Positions 36,745 to 46,273 of a stretch of DNA of 64,000 nucleotides are shown in pieces. The position numbers and the translations under genes are program-made. This DNA is from Comamonadaceae bacterium (GTDB lineage: Bacteria; Pseudomonadota; Gammaproteobacteria; Burkholderiales; Burkholderiaceae_C). Within the stretch, counting starts at the first letter, position 1. Every line of letters starts with the position of its first letter. A model generated the notes under the pieces. It was not told the origin of the DNA. It did not search any database and worked only from the letters and a program-made list of their open reading frames with translations. The DNA is taken from positions 1 through 64,000 of the forward strand of contig JAIYCG010000014.1 in assembly GCA_027488115.1 (NCBI GenBank). Direction: 5' to 3'.

Positions 36745-37242
36745 TTAGGCTTTTAGAGGCATGCTCATGACCACCGCAGACTCTCGGGTGGTTCGACCAG
36801 CAGGATAGTAATCTTTTCTTAAACCAACTTGTTGAAAGCCAAAACTTTTGTACAAGTTCAAGGCGGGTGCATTGCTTTCTCGCACCTCGAGCCACAAGCA
36901 ACTGGCGCCATGGGTTTGCGACCAGAAGCACAAAAATTGCAACAAACAACGCGCCCAACCTTGTCGCTGATAGGCTGGCGCAACGGTGATGTTGAGCAAA
37001 TGGACTTCGTCAATCACTTGCATGGCCACAAAGTAGCCGACCAGCTGTTCTTCTGCCACCAACCGATGCGCCACATTGCCAGCCTTCAAGGCGTCTTTGA
37101 AATTGCCCAATGTCCATGGGTGACTGTATGCCGTTTGTTCAATCGCCAACACTGCTTCTAAGTCGGCTTCGGTCATGGTGAGCAGCTGCACCCTGATCTC
37201 CGGTGTCAGCAATTGCTTCAGCTCTGGTGGCCACAAATTCAT
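36745..37242 (-). CDS. rimI: Ribosomal protein S18-alanine N-acetyltransferase
   Basis: GNAT fold; VAPAYQRQGWARCLL; adjacent to tsaB. Confidence 0.88.
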   Translation of the reverse strand: MNLWPPELKQLLTPEIRVQLLTMTEADLEAVLAIEQTAYSHPWTLGNFKDALKAGNVAHRLVAEEQLVGYFVAMQVIDEVHLLNITVAPAYQRQGWARCLLQFLCFWSQTHGASCLWLEVRESNAPALNLYKSFGFQQVGLRKDYYPAGRTTRESAVVMSMPLKA

Positions 37243-37261
37243 GGTGAATGGGGGTCAGGTG

Positions 37262-38071
37262 TCAAGCAACGGGCTTGGTTTTGGCCCGTTGGATGGCCTC
37301 GCGTTCTGCGGTGGTCTGTGCCACTTTGTCGCGAATGTAGAGCGGCTGAACCGCTTCTGGTGCAACAGCTTGTTGGCTGGCCCACAAGACAGGCGCCATG
37401 CGCAGCAAAGCCAAAGCGTGGGGCACTGCTGAAATACAGAGCAAGGAGACGCCGTTTGATTCAAATTCTTGCAAAGGAAAGCGGTCTTTGTAAACTTCAA
37501 ATCCATTGCCGGCCAACACCAAGTTAGGCAAGCCCAACTGGCTCAGAAGTTTAGCCATCGCTTCTGGCGGCCCCACCTGCAAGGGCCGCACGGATGTCCA
37601 TTGAGAAGTGGCGCCTTGCCACTCATACACCCCCACATAAACCTCGCCCATCCTAGCGTCCATCACAGACGCCATGTACCCATCTGGCGAAGCTTCTAAC
37701 GTAGGCGGCGAATCGAGTGTTGCGCTGTTTTGCTCATGGGCCAGTCTGTAGCGCGCGTCTTCGGCCACTGCCTTCAAACTGTCGATGGGAATGACTTTTA
37801 AATTGGCGCCCAAAGCAAGGCCTTGAGCCACCGCACAGGCCGTTCTGAGGCCTGTGAAAGAACCAGGCCCTTGGCCCACCACCAAAGCTGTCAACTCAGA
37901 CAATGGCAATTGCGCTTGCGCAAGCAAAGCATGGGCCGTGGGAATCAATTGTGCCGAGGCATTGGCACCCCCCAAGCCATGGTGATGCCAAGTTTGTTGG
38001 CCGTTCGACAAGGCGACCGACATCATGTCGGTGCTGGTGTCAAAGGCCAAAAATTTCAATGCTTGGTTCAT
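37262..38071 (-). CDS. tsaB: tRNA t6A biosynthesis protein TsaB
   Basis: LAFDTSTDMMSVAL; VVGQGPGSFTGLRTACAVAQGLALG. Confidence 0.95.
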   Translation of the reverse strand: MNQALKFLAFDTSTDMMSVALSNGQQTWHHHGLGGANASAQLIPTAHALLAQAQLPLSELTALVVGQGPGSFTGLRTACAVAQGLALGANLKVIPIDSLKAVAEDARYRLAHEQNSATLDSPPTLEASPDGYMASVMDARMGEVYVGVYEWQGATSQWTSVRPLQVGPPEAMAKLLSQLGLPNLVLAGNGFEVYKDRFPLQEFESNGVSLLCISAVPHALALLRMAPVLWASQQAVAPEAVQPLYIRDKVAQTTAEREAIQRAKTKPVA

Positions 38072-38098
38072 CAGTTCAATGCGGCTTCGTTTCAAGGA

Positions 38099-39046
38099 TC
38101 AAGATTTGAGCATGCTTTGGCGCACGCCAAACAAAATGCCACCCGTGACCAGGGCCAAACCAGCCCACAAATTCCAAGACAAGGGCTCACCCAAGAAAAA
38201 AACCGCACCGAGCGCAGACAAGCCTGGCACCAAGGCAGTGATCATGGTGGACTTGACGGGGCCAAATGCACGAATCATTTGCGTGAAGGTGATGCCCGAG
38301 ATGACCACCGAACCAATGCCTTGGAAGGCGGCTTGAAACAGAATTTCTGACCATGAAGCTTGTGCCATGTGACTTGGCAGCACATTGAAATTCACCAGCA
38401 AGGCATAAGCGGGCACAAAACTCACCAACGCAAATGCAGTAATGGCCATCGTGGCGCGCACTGCATCTAAACCATATCGACGCACCGTGACGCTGTAGGC
38501 AGACCAACAGAATGCAGCCATCATGAACAACAGGTCGCCCATCCAAACATCCCCGCCTTCAAAGGCTTTGAGCAAACTCATGCCACCCACCAAAATGTCG
38601 CCACACACTATCATGGCCAAACCAATGGCTCGGTTGGCACCAATTTGCTCACGCAAAAAAAGCCACATCAGCAAACTGGTCCACAGCGGCAAGCTCCCTG
38701 GCATGAGCACAGAAGCGTGTCCCGCAGGCGCGTAGAAAAATCCAATGTAAGCCAGCACGGCATACAAGAAGCCGCCTACCATGCCCGCCTGCACCGTGAT
38801 GTTCAAAGGCAATGGCGACAAACCAAACAGGGAGCCCACTTTTTCACCGTGCTGCCGGGCTTCCCGCATCAGCCACCAGGCCCATGGCAAGAGCACACTG
38901 CTAGCGCCCAGAATACGGGCGCATGCAATGTCCAAAGGCAAGAGCACATGAGATGCTGAGGCCCGGGCCACAATGATGAAGGACGTCCAAATGAGAACCG
39001 TGATCACGGCCGCTAAACGGCCAATGCTGAGTTGTGAGAAAGCCAT
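38099..39046 (-). CDS. EamA/DMT-family transporter
   Basis: 10-TM pattern, two EamA repeats. Confidence 0.9.
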   Translation of the reverse strand: MAFSQLSIGRLAAVITVLIWTSFIIVARASASHVLLPLDIACARILGASSVLLPWAWWLMREARQHGEKVGSLFGLSPLPLNITVQAGMVGGFLYAVLAYIGFFYAPAGHASVLMPGSLPLWTSLLMWLFLREQIGANRAIGLAMIVCGDILVGGMSLLKAFEGGDVWMGDLLFMMAAFCWSAYSVTVRRYGLDAVRATMAITAFALVSFVPAYALLVNFNVLPSHMAQASWSEILFQAAFQGIGSVVISGITFTQMIRAFGPVKSTMITALVPGLSALGAVFFLGEPLSWNLWAGLALVTGGILFGVRQSMLKS

Positions 39047-39104
39047 GTCCCAATGATACGTCCTGACAATGGTGCAAGCGGGCAAGGACGGCTAGACTTC
39101 AGGG

Positions 39105-40598
39105 ATGCTCAGTTCTCGCTTTCCCCTTTCTATCCAGACGGCTTGGGCCATGGCCTTGTTCTTGGCTTTGCAAAGCTTCACCGCCATGGCCAAGCCTCTT
39201 GTCAAAAAACCTGACATTGCGCAGTTGCCTGAGCCTGTTGCTCTGGCATTTAAACAAGCCAATGTTCCACTGAGCGCTGTCAGTGTCATGGTCACCCCTT
39301 TGACCCCCAACACGGCTTCTTTAATGCCCCCCAAGCCGAGGTTAAGCCTTCATGCCAATGCAGAGATGAACCCTGCTTCCGTCATGAAACTCATCACCAC
39401 GTCGGCAGGCTTGTCCCTGTTGGGGCCAGACTTCACTTGGCGCAATCAAGTCTGGGTGGATGGCCCCGTGAAAGAGGGCATCTTGCAAGGTAACCTGTAT
39501 TTCAAAGGCAGCGGCGATCCCAAATTGGTTTTAGAACGCCTTCAAACCTTGCTGCAAGATGTGATGGCCAAGGGCATTCGAGAAGTCAAAGGCGACATCA
39601 TTTTGGATGGCAGTATTTTTGACCTGCCCGCAAAAAATCCTGCAAGCTTTGACGATGAGCCTCTGAGGCCCTACAACGTTGCACCGCAAGGTCTTTTATT
39701 GAACTTCAATGCCATGTTGTTCAAGTTCACGCCCGATGCCGCGCGAGGCGAGGCCACCATTGAAAGCGAGCCACCGCTTGCCAATGTTCAATGGCCCAGC
39801 AGCGTGCCGTTGTCGGGGGGGCCATGCCAGGATTGGAGAATCCAACTGAGGGCCGACTTTTCCAAACCAGACAAGGTGCAATTCAACGGCACCTACCCCA
39901 AAGCCTGTGGCGAGCAAAAATGGCCCGTCGCTTATGTGGAGCCGCAATCCTTTGGACTCAGGATGGTCCAAGCCATGTGGCGTCAAGCAGGCGGCCAACT
40001 GAAAGGGCAGGTACGCCATGGCCTCACGCCAACTCAAGGCACGCTGTGGCATGAAGCCTCTTCACTCCCATTGACCGATATCGTGGCGGACATCAACAAG
40101 TTTTCCAACAACGTCATGGCACAGCAGCTGTTTCTCAGTCTCTCTAGCCAGCAAAACAGAGGCAGTTTTGAGGCATCTCGGCAGACGGTTTTGAAGTGGT
40201 GGTCGCAGAACTTAAAAGGGCAAAGTGTTCCCGTGCTAGACAACGGCTCGGGTCTTTCGCGAGAAGAGCGAAGCAATGCGCAAGCTCTCAGCGCCTTGCT
40301 GCACTTGGCAGCCCAAAGCCCCTATGCCAACGCCATGCAAAACTCGTTGGCCATTGCGGGTATCGACGGCACCATGGCACGGTTGAAAGACAGACAACCC
40401 AATTCTGTCGCCATTGGCAGAGCGCTTCTCAAATCTGGCAGCCTGAAAGATGTCGCCTCCTTGGCAGGCTATGTGGATGGTTTGAGTGGCCAACGCTATG
40501 TCTTTGTGGTGATTGTCAACCACCCCAACGCCAATGCCGTTCGCCCCGCCTTCGACAGGCTGCTGGAATGGACCGTGAGGGATGAGAAAAAGTCTTAG
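39105..40598 (+). CDS. dacB: D-alanyl-D-alanine carboxypeptidase/endopeptidase
   Basis: NPASVMKLITT (SxxK), LDNGSGLSREER (SGLS), LKSGSL (KSG). Confidence 0.93.
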   Translation: MLSSRFPLSIQTAWAMALFLALQSFTAMAKPLVKKPDIAQLPEPVALAFKQANVPLSAVSVMVTPLTPNTASLMPPKPRLSLHANAEMNPASVMKLITTSAGLSLLGPDFTWRNQVWVDGPVKEGILQGNLYFKGSGDPKLVLERLQTLLQDVMAKGIREVKGDIILDGSIFDLPAKNPASFDDEPLRPYNVAPQGLLLNFNAMLFKFTPDAARGEATIESEPPLANVQWPSSVPLSGGPCQDWRIQLRADFSKPDKVQFNGTYPKACGEQKWPVAYVEPQSFGLRMVQAMWRQAGGQLKGQVRHGLTPTQGTLWHEASSLPLTDIVADINKFSNNVMAQQLFLSLSSQQNRGSFEASRQTVLKWWSQNLKGQSVPVLDNGSGLSREERSNAQALSALLHLAAQSPYANAMQNSLAIAGIDGTMARLKDRQPNSVAIGRALLKSGSLKDVASLAGYVDGLSGQRYVFVVIVNHPNANAVRPAFDRLLEWTVRDEKKS

Positions 40599-40655
40599 CT
40601 CAGCCTAGTAGTTACCCCATCACCTTTGCTTGGCGGTCTGCTTAAGATGAATCAC

Positions 40656-40677
40656 AAAAGAACGGGCGTTCTTTTTT
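40656..40677 (+). terminator. Terminator-like hairpin after dacB
   Basis: aaaagaacg-gg-cgttcttttttatt. Confidence 0.6.
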
Positions 40678-40724
40678 ATTGCGTCTTTTAGCAAATCAAA
40701 ACAATTCATACAAAGAGGTGAAAG

Positions 40725-41924
40725 ATGAAATCCATAAAGTGGAAACTTGCACTGCTTGCTACAGCAACCGCCGCCTTTTTGGTGGGTTGCGGTGGTGGTG
40801 GCGCCGATCAAACCAGCCAACGCGCAGGCATCACATCCGTGAAAGTCATGGGCGACAGCCTGGCAGACAGCGGCACATTCAAAGGCATTCCCACCAACGG
40901 TCGAATTTTTTCGGTGCAAGACAGCGCCAGTGAGCCCAACACAGTTTGGACAGAACGCATTGCTGCACTTTTGGGCACCCCTCAACTTTGCAACTTTTTC
41001 AAATACACGGGTGCTGCAGCTTCCCCATTTTCCCTGGTGCCCGGTTGCTCTAGCTATGCTGTGGGCGGAGGTCGCATCAACAACATCAACCCTCAAACGG
41101 GTGGCGGTGCTTCACCTTTCTCCATCACTTATCAATTGCAAGTTGCATCTTCTGCAGGCAACTACAAAAGCACCGATTTGCTTCTCGTTGATGGCGGTGG
41201 CAACGATGCAGCCGATTTGGTAGGCGCTTACCTCAACGCCGCCAAAGATGGTGGCGCCAGTTATGCAGCCATGACGGGCACGCTCATTCCAGCAGCAAGC
41301 TTAGGCCCCATGTTGGCGGGCGGCCAATCAGGTATGGCACAAGCAGGCGGAGCCTATATGGTGGCCTTGGCAGACAAGTTTTACGGCAGCATCAAAGCCA
41401 ACGCCTTAGACAAAGGTGCAGAGCGCATCGCTGTACTCAACATGCCTGGCATTACCAACACGCCTCGATTCCAAATGGTGTTGAGCGGTATTGCTGCATC
41501 TTATGGCGGCGGGGTTGCCGGTGCAGGTGCTCGTGCCCAATCAGAGGCTTTGTTCAAGTCATGGGTAGAGGCCTTCAATGCGCGCCTTGCCACTTTGGTG
41601 GCCAACGACAAACGCATTGTGTTGGTCGACTTCTACACGGCATTCAATGACCAAGTGGCCAACCCAGCGCAATATGGTTTAACCAATGTCACCACCCCTG
41701 CTTGCCCCATCACTGGCATGGGTGCCGACGGCTTGCCTTTGTACAACTTCCAAACTTGTACAGCGGCTGCATTGTCGGCCATGACACCGCCAGCAGGCGC
41801 AACGGGTGGCAGCAACTGGTGGCAAACCTATGCTTTCTCAGACGGCTTCCATCCCACACCATTGGGCTATCAGCTGCTGAGCCAGTTGGTTGCAAAGTCT
41901 TTAGCCACAGCAGGTTGGTTGTAA
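40725..41924 (+). CDS. SGNH/GDSL hydrolase lipoprotein
   Basis: Lipobox LVGC; GDSLADSG block I; DGGGND; DGFHPTPLGY block V. Confidence 0.88.
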   Translation: MKSIKWKLALLATATAAFLVGCGGGGADQTSQRAGITSVKVMGDSLADSGTFKGIPTNGRIFSVQDSASEPNTVWTERIAALLGTPQLCNFFKYTGAAASPFSLVPGCSSYAVGGGRINNINPQTGGGASPFSITYQLQVASSAGNYKSTDLLLVDGGGNDAADLVGAYLNAAKDGGASYAAMTGTLIPAASLGPMLAGGQSGMAQAGGAYMVALADKFYGSIKANALDKGAERIAVLNMPGITNTPRFQMVLSGIAASYGGGVAGAGARAQSEALFKSWVEAFNARLATLVANDKRIVLVDFYTAFNDQVANPAQYGLTNVTTPACPITGMGADGLPLYNFQTCTAAALSAMTPPAGATGGSNWWQTYAFSDGFHPTPLGYQLLSQLVAKSLATAGWL

Positions 41925-41946
41925 ATCTCAGCGAAGGACAAAAATC

Positions 41947-42630
41947 ATGAAATCTAAATTCTGCTTTGCGCTGTCAGCGATCACAGCACTCTCTGCACTT
42001 ACTTTTGGTACCGTGGCTCAAGCTCAATCACAGGGCAGCTGGCTGGTTCGAGGCGGCATCATGCAACTTGCGCCGCAAGTCACAAGCGGCACCTTGACGG
42101 CCCCCTCACTTCCAGGCGCACAATCAAGTGTCAGCAACAGCACTCAATATGCGGGTGGCATCACTTACATGCTCAGCAACAGTGTGGCCATTGACTTGCC
42201 AATTGCTTTGCCTTTTAAACACAACCTCTATGGTGCTGGCAGCATCGCAGGCGTTGGCAAAATTGGTGATACCAAAGCCATTCCCGCCACTGTCATGGTG
42301 CAATACCGTTTTGGTGAGTCCAGTGGCATGTTTCGTCCTTACTTAGGCTTGGGCGTCACCTATGCCAAGTTCGATGGCGAGCACACCACCGCTGCACTTT
42401 CTGGGCTCACAGGTGGCACACCGCTTACGCCAACCACGCTGTCTATTCAATCCAAATTGGCTGCAACCATGCAAATGGGTGCTTCTTACAAAATTGATGA
42501 GCGTTGGTTTGTAGATGGTGCAATTACCAAAACGCCGCTGAAAACTCGCAACACTTTGTCCACCGGTCAAACCTTGGACATCACCCTTAACCCCATTGGC
42601 ATTAGCTTGGGCGTGGGCATGCGTTACTAA
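41947..42630 (+). CDS. OmpW-family outer membrane protein
   Basis: Signal peptide; WLVRGGIMQLAPQ; PYLGLGVTYAKF; beta-rich, C-terminal GVGMRY. Confidence 0.88.
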   Translation: MKSKFCFALSAITALSALTFGTVAQAQSQGSWLVRGGIMQLAPQVTSGTLTAPSLPGAQSSVSNSTQYAGGITYMLSNSVAIDLPIALPFKHNLYGAGSIAGVGKIGDTKAIPATVMVQYRFGESSGMFRPYLGLGVTYAKFDGEHTTAALSGLTGGTPLTPTTLSIQSKLAATMQMGASYKIDERWFVDGAITKTPLKTRNTLSTGQTLDITLNPIGISLGVGMRY

Positions 42631-42647
42631 GCGTTACGAAGCGAATG

Positions 42648-42676
42648 AAAAAAACACCCCTAGGGGTGTTTTTTTT
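42648..42676. terminator. Bidirectional rho-independent terminator
   Basis: aaaaaaacaccccTAggggtgttttttt. Confidence 0.93.
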
Positions 42677-42693
42677 GGTCAAGTCCTTTTGTT

Positions 42694-43026
42694 TTAAGCC
42701 CCTACAGCTTGTTCTTTGAAATTATTTTTAGGTTGCCGCCGACTGTGGGTCTTCTTTTGTGCAGGACTTTCCCATCCTGGAAACACAAGAACTGCTGGAT
42801 GACATTGAAGGGCTATCGCAAAAATTTTTGCACGATCTATACCCAAATTAATGCGGTCATTTTCGATGGCCGAAATGGTCGGTTGAGGTATACCAGTGAT
42901 CTCTGCCAATTGCCCTTGGCTAAGTTCTTGGAGTTCTCGCAAGATTCGGAGCGTTTCGCCAACGGTAACTTCAACTCTTTTTCTTGCGGGTTTAAATTCT
43001 GACATGTCAGTTCTTTTCGTAGTCAT
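42694..43026 (-). CDS. XRE/HigA-like antitoxin
   Basis: LRELQELSQGQLAEITGIPQPTISAIENDRINLGIDRAKIFAIAL HTH; start may be 43005. Confidence 0.88.
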   Translation of the reverse strand: MTTKRTDMSEFKPARKRVEVTVGETLRILRELQELSQGQLAEITGIPQPTISAIENDRINLGIDRAKIFAIALQCHPAVLVFPGWESPAQKKTHSRRQPKNNFKEQAVGA

Positions 43027-43291
43027 GTGGGGTTACCTCAACAACCTGAATCCTTAAAACTTTGGCGATCACTTGGTAAATGACTCGCCACTGCAAACTT
43101 AAACGAGATGAGCGATAGCCCGTCCACTTGCCAGTGAGCGCTTCATCGCGAAATCCCTTGATGCGCCGTAGCCCTGCAGGGCCAGAAAGTGTCGCAATGT
43201 TTTTCCAAGTTTCATACCGCTTCAATATCTCTGTGGGCACGCGTTTTGAAAGTTGCTTTTCGACATGACGGTGTTCTTGGATTTCCCACAT
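43007..43291 (-). CDS. RelE/HigB-like toxin
   Basis: MWEIQEHRHVEKQLSKRVPTEILKRYETWKNIATLSGPAGLRRIKGFRDEALTGKWTGYRSSRLSLQWRVIYQV; overlaps antitoxin. Confidence 0.87.
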   Translation of the reverse strand: MWEIQEHRHVEKQLSKRVPTEILKRYETWKNIATLSGPAGLRRIKGFRDEALTGKWTGYRSSRLSLQWRVIYQVIAKVLRIQVVEVTPHDYEKN

Positions 43292-43303
43292 GAGATCATC
43301 GTT

Positions 43304-43323
43304 ACATACCATTTATAGTATGT
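43304..43323. promoter_or_regulatory. Inverted repeat upstream of the toxin-antitoxin operon
   Basis: ACATAC-N8-GTATGT. Confidence 0.65.
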
Positions 43324-43370
43324 CAACCTACAAAGGCTGTCAATGCATTTGATTGCGAATGCCCACCGAA

Positions 43371-44363
43371 TCAGGCTGCTGCGCGATTGAGCCTATCTCG
43401 CACACCTTCCCACTCGGGGGTTTCGGGGGGTGTCTCAATCCAAATGGTTCGAACACCTCGCGCATCAAAATTGCGCAACACATTGAACAAGTCATGCGCA
43501 GCTTGCGTTGCGTTGGAGGGCATGGCGCGCCAAATCAAGCCAGCACCCATGCTTTCGTGAGAAGGTTTTTGGACAGACCACAATGCCAAGTTTTGGGTAT
43601 GCGGCCCTAAGGCTAACAGCGCCTTTTGCCACTCAGCAGAACTCATCAAGCGAACTTTGGCTGTGGGCGCGTAATGGGATTCCAAGGTGCCCGAGGCTCG
43701 AGGAGCTTGTGTGTGAAGTGCTTCTGGACTGACCAGTTTCAAGCCGCATCCTTGCTCGATTTGAGTGCGACTGATTTGCCCTGGTCGAAGCAGCACTGGG
43801 ACCCCGCGGGTGCAATCGACAATGGTGGACTCAATGCCAACCTCGCATTCGCCCCCATCCAAAATTAAAAGTTCAGGTCCAAATTCAGTTTGCACATGCG
43901 CAGCGCTGGTAGGGCTCACACGGCCAAACAAATTGGCACTGGGCGCCGCCACACCCCAGACACCTTTTGCGGCGCAAGCCTTCAGGACTTCAAGGGCTAG
44001 AGGGTGAGAAGGGCAACGCAGGCCGACAGAATTTTGTCCGCCCGCTGCAGCTGCGGCCATTTCTTCCCGACGTGGCAAGATCAGCGTAAGCGGACCCGGC
44101 CAAAATTGCGACATCAGTTTTTGCGCAAAGTCGGGGACTGAACTGGCAAATTGATGCACTGAACCTGCAGACGCCACATGAACAATCAAAGGGTGATTGG
44201 AAGGCCTCCCCTTGGCTTTGAAAATTTTGGCAACGGCAGTTTGGTTGCTGGCGTCGGCGGCCAAACCATAAACAGTTTCTGTTGGTAAACCCAAGAGTTC
44301 GCCTGCACACAAAGCTTCGACTGCTTGCTGCACGTGCACGGGGTTGCTGCCTGAAATGATCAT
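43371..44363 (-). CDS. tsaC: L-threonylcarbamoyladenylate synthase (Sua5/TsaC type)
   Basis: GELLGLPTETVYGLAADAS; KAKGRPSNHPLIVHV. Confidence 0.95.
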   Translation of the reverse strand: MIISGSNPVHVQQAVEALCAGELLGLPTETVYGLAADASNQTAVAKIFKAKGRPSNHPLIVHVASAGSVHQFASSVPDFAQKLMSQFWPGPLTLILPRREEMAAAAAGGQNSVGLRCPSHPLALEVLKACAAKGVWGVAAPSANLFGRVSPTSAAHVQTEFGPELLILDGGECEVGIESTIVDCTRGVPVLLRPGQISRTQIEQGCGLKLVSPEALHTQAPRASGTLESHYAPTAKVRLMSSAEWQKALLALGPHTQNLALWSVQKPSHESMGAGLIWRAMPSNATQAAHDLFNVLRNFDARGVRTIWIETPPETPEWEGVRDRLNRAAA

Positions 44364-44429
44364 GGACTGATGGGTCAGATAGAGGTGATGTCGAAGTGCG
44401 GTTGGGGTGCGATGTGTTTGGCGTGCAAC

Positions 44430-45647
44430 TTAAAAAGCTTCAATGCCCAAAATAGCCGCTGCCTTCAAAGCTACTTTGCGGACCTCTTCCGATGTTGCGC
44501 CGGTCACATTCAGGTGACCCATCTTGCGTGCCTTGCGCGCTTCAGTTTTGCCATACAAATGCAAGTGGGTGCCAGGCAATGCCAAAACAGCAGCCCAATC
44601 CGGCAAACGCACCGCGCCCTGTGAATCAAACCAGACATCGCCCATTAAGTTGAGCATGACGGCAGCGCTGTGCTGTCTGGGTTGCGTCAAAGGCAAACCT
44701 GCCAATGTCCGAACTTGTAAATCGAATTGCGATTGGTCGCAAGCGTCTAGCGTGTAATGCCCACTGTTGTGCGGACGCGGCGCCATCTCATTGACCACCA
44801 TGCTGCCATCTTGAAGTACAAAAAATTCAATGCACAAAACGCCTACATAATCGACGCCTTCTGCAATGGAACGTGCAGCAGCTACGGCTTGCTGCTGCAA
44901 AGCTTGAGGCAAATGACCCTCATACACTTCAGTGACTGCCAAGATCCCTTCGCGGTGCAAATTGCGCTGAACCGGAAAATTCACCATGTGCCCATCGCGG
45001 CCTCGGGCCAGGATGACAGAGCACTCCAAGTCCAATGGCAACATTTTTTCCAAAACACAAGGGACTTGCTGCAACGCTTGCCATGCATCGCGCAAAGCCG
45101 TTTCATCTTTCACACGGACTTGGCCTTTGCCGTCGTAACCCATGCGCGCAGTTTTCAAAATGCCGGGCAGCAAGTTTTGATTCAAGGCCACTGTCAATTG
45201 GTCTTTCGTCTCAATCACAGCATAAGGGGCACAAGGGACGCCGCATTTCACGAAGTGCGCTTTTTCTGCAGCACGGTCTTGTGCAATGGCCACCGCATCG
45301 GCGCCGGGAGACACAGGCCTGAGCTTGGCCAATTCAAGCAGAGCTTGAGCAGGCACATTTTCAAACTCAGTGGTAATGGCAGCACTGCACGCTGCCAATT
45401 CTTTCAAGCCACTTGAATCGGTGTAATCTGTTTGAATGTGGCGATGGCTGACACGGCCTGCCGGGCTTTGAGCATCGGGGTCAAGCACCGCTGTGAAATA
45501 ACCCATGGTTTGGGCTGCATGAACAAACATGCGCCCCAATTGGCCACCGCCCATCACACCCAATGTGAGAGGTTCAGCAGTAGAGGAAAGGCCATTGCTT
45601 GAACTACCTCCTGGCAACAAAGCTACAGACTGTGTCATGCCACTCAT
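44430..45647 (-). CDS. purK: 5-(carboxyamino)imidazole ribonucleotide synthase
   Basis: [42 protein letters not shown]. Confidence 0.97.
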   Translation of the reverse strand: MSGMTQSVALLPGGSSSNGLSSTAEPLTLGVMGGGQLGRMFVHAAQTMGYFTAVLDPDAQSPAGRVSHRHIQTDYTDSSGLKELAACSAAITTEFENVPAQALLELAKLRPVSPGADAVAIAQDRAAEKAHFVKCGVPCAPYAVIETKDQLTVALNQNLLPGILKTARMGYDGKGQVRVKDETALRDAWQALQQVPCVLEKMLPLDLECSVILARGRDGHMVNFPVQRNLHREGILAVTEVYEGHLPQALQQQAVAAARSIAEGVDYVGVLCIEFFVLQDGSMVVNEMAPRPHNSGHYTLDACDQSQFDLQVRTLAGLPLTQPRQHSAAVMLNLMGDVWFDSQGAVRLPDWAAVLALPGTHLHLYGKTEARKARKMGHLNVTGATSEEVRKVALKAAAILGIEAF

Positions 45648-46162
45648 GCACCACCTACAGGGGGCAGGGTCATGGCTTGCGCCGCAGCCGTTTGATCTTT
45701 TCTGAATTGTTCCAGTTTGGCCTGCAATGGCGCATCGTTTTGAGCCAGCATGGCCACCGCAAACAATGCGGCATTGGCCGCCCCTGCCGCACCAATGGCA
45801 AAGGTGGCCACTGGAATGCCTTTGGGCATTTGCACGATGCTGTGCAAGGAATCAACCCCTTGCAAATGTTTGCTGGACACAGGCACGCCCAACACCGGTA
45901 CCACTGTTTTAGCCGCTAACATACCAGGCAAGTGCGCTGCACCCCCTGCGCCAGCAATGATGGCCATCAACCCACGTTCAAGGGCCGTTTCGGCATATCT
46001 GAACATTTCATCGGGCATTCTGTGGGCTGAAACCACTTGAGCCTCGTGATCGATGCCAAACTGTTGGAGAATCTGGACTGCGTGCTGCATCGTGTCCCAG
46101 TCAGAGCTGGATCCCATGACCACGCCAATGCGTGTTTTGGCTTTGGATGCTGTGTTTGGCAT
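45644..46162 (-). CDS. purE: 5-(carboxyamino)imidazole ribonucleotide mutase
   Basis: [40 protein letters not shown]. Confidence 0.97.
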   Translation of the reverse strand: MPNTASKAKTRIGVVMGSSSDWDTMQHAVQILQQFGIDHEAQVVSAHRMPDEMFRYAETALERGLMAIIAGAGGAAHLPGMLAAKTVVPVLGVPVSSKHLQGVDSLHSIVQMPKGIPVATFAIGAAGAANAALFAVAMLAQNDAPLQAKLEQFRKDQTAAAQAMTLPPVGGA

Positions 46163-46178
46163 GTTTGGCTTTGCTCAA

Positions 46179-46190
46179 GCGTCTAGACGC
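46179..46190. repeat. 12-bp palindrome in purE/thioredoxin divergent region
   Basis: GCGTCTAGACGC. Confidence 0.8.
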
Positions 46191-46213
46191 AGTAGGTAAG
46201 ATGGAAAAACTGT

Positions 46214-46234
46214 TTCGGCTGAATTTCAGCCGAA
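46214..46234. promoter_or_regulatory. 21-bp palindrome in purE/thioredoxin divergent region
   Basis: TTCGGCTGAA-T-TTCAGCCGAA. Confidence 0.8.
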
Positions 46235-46273
46235 TCCTTGAATTTTAAGGTTTAGGCCATAGGTCTGGTAAAT

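Noticed and set aside
37907-37926. GCTTGCGCAAGC palindrome in tsaB as a regulatory site
   Set aside because: Inside coding sequence, short, explainable by codon usage
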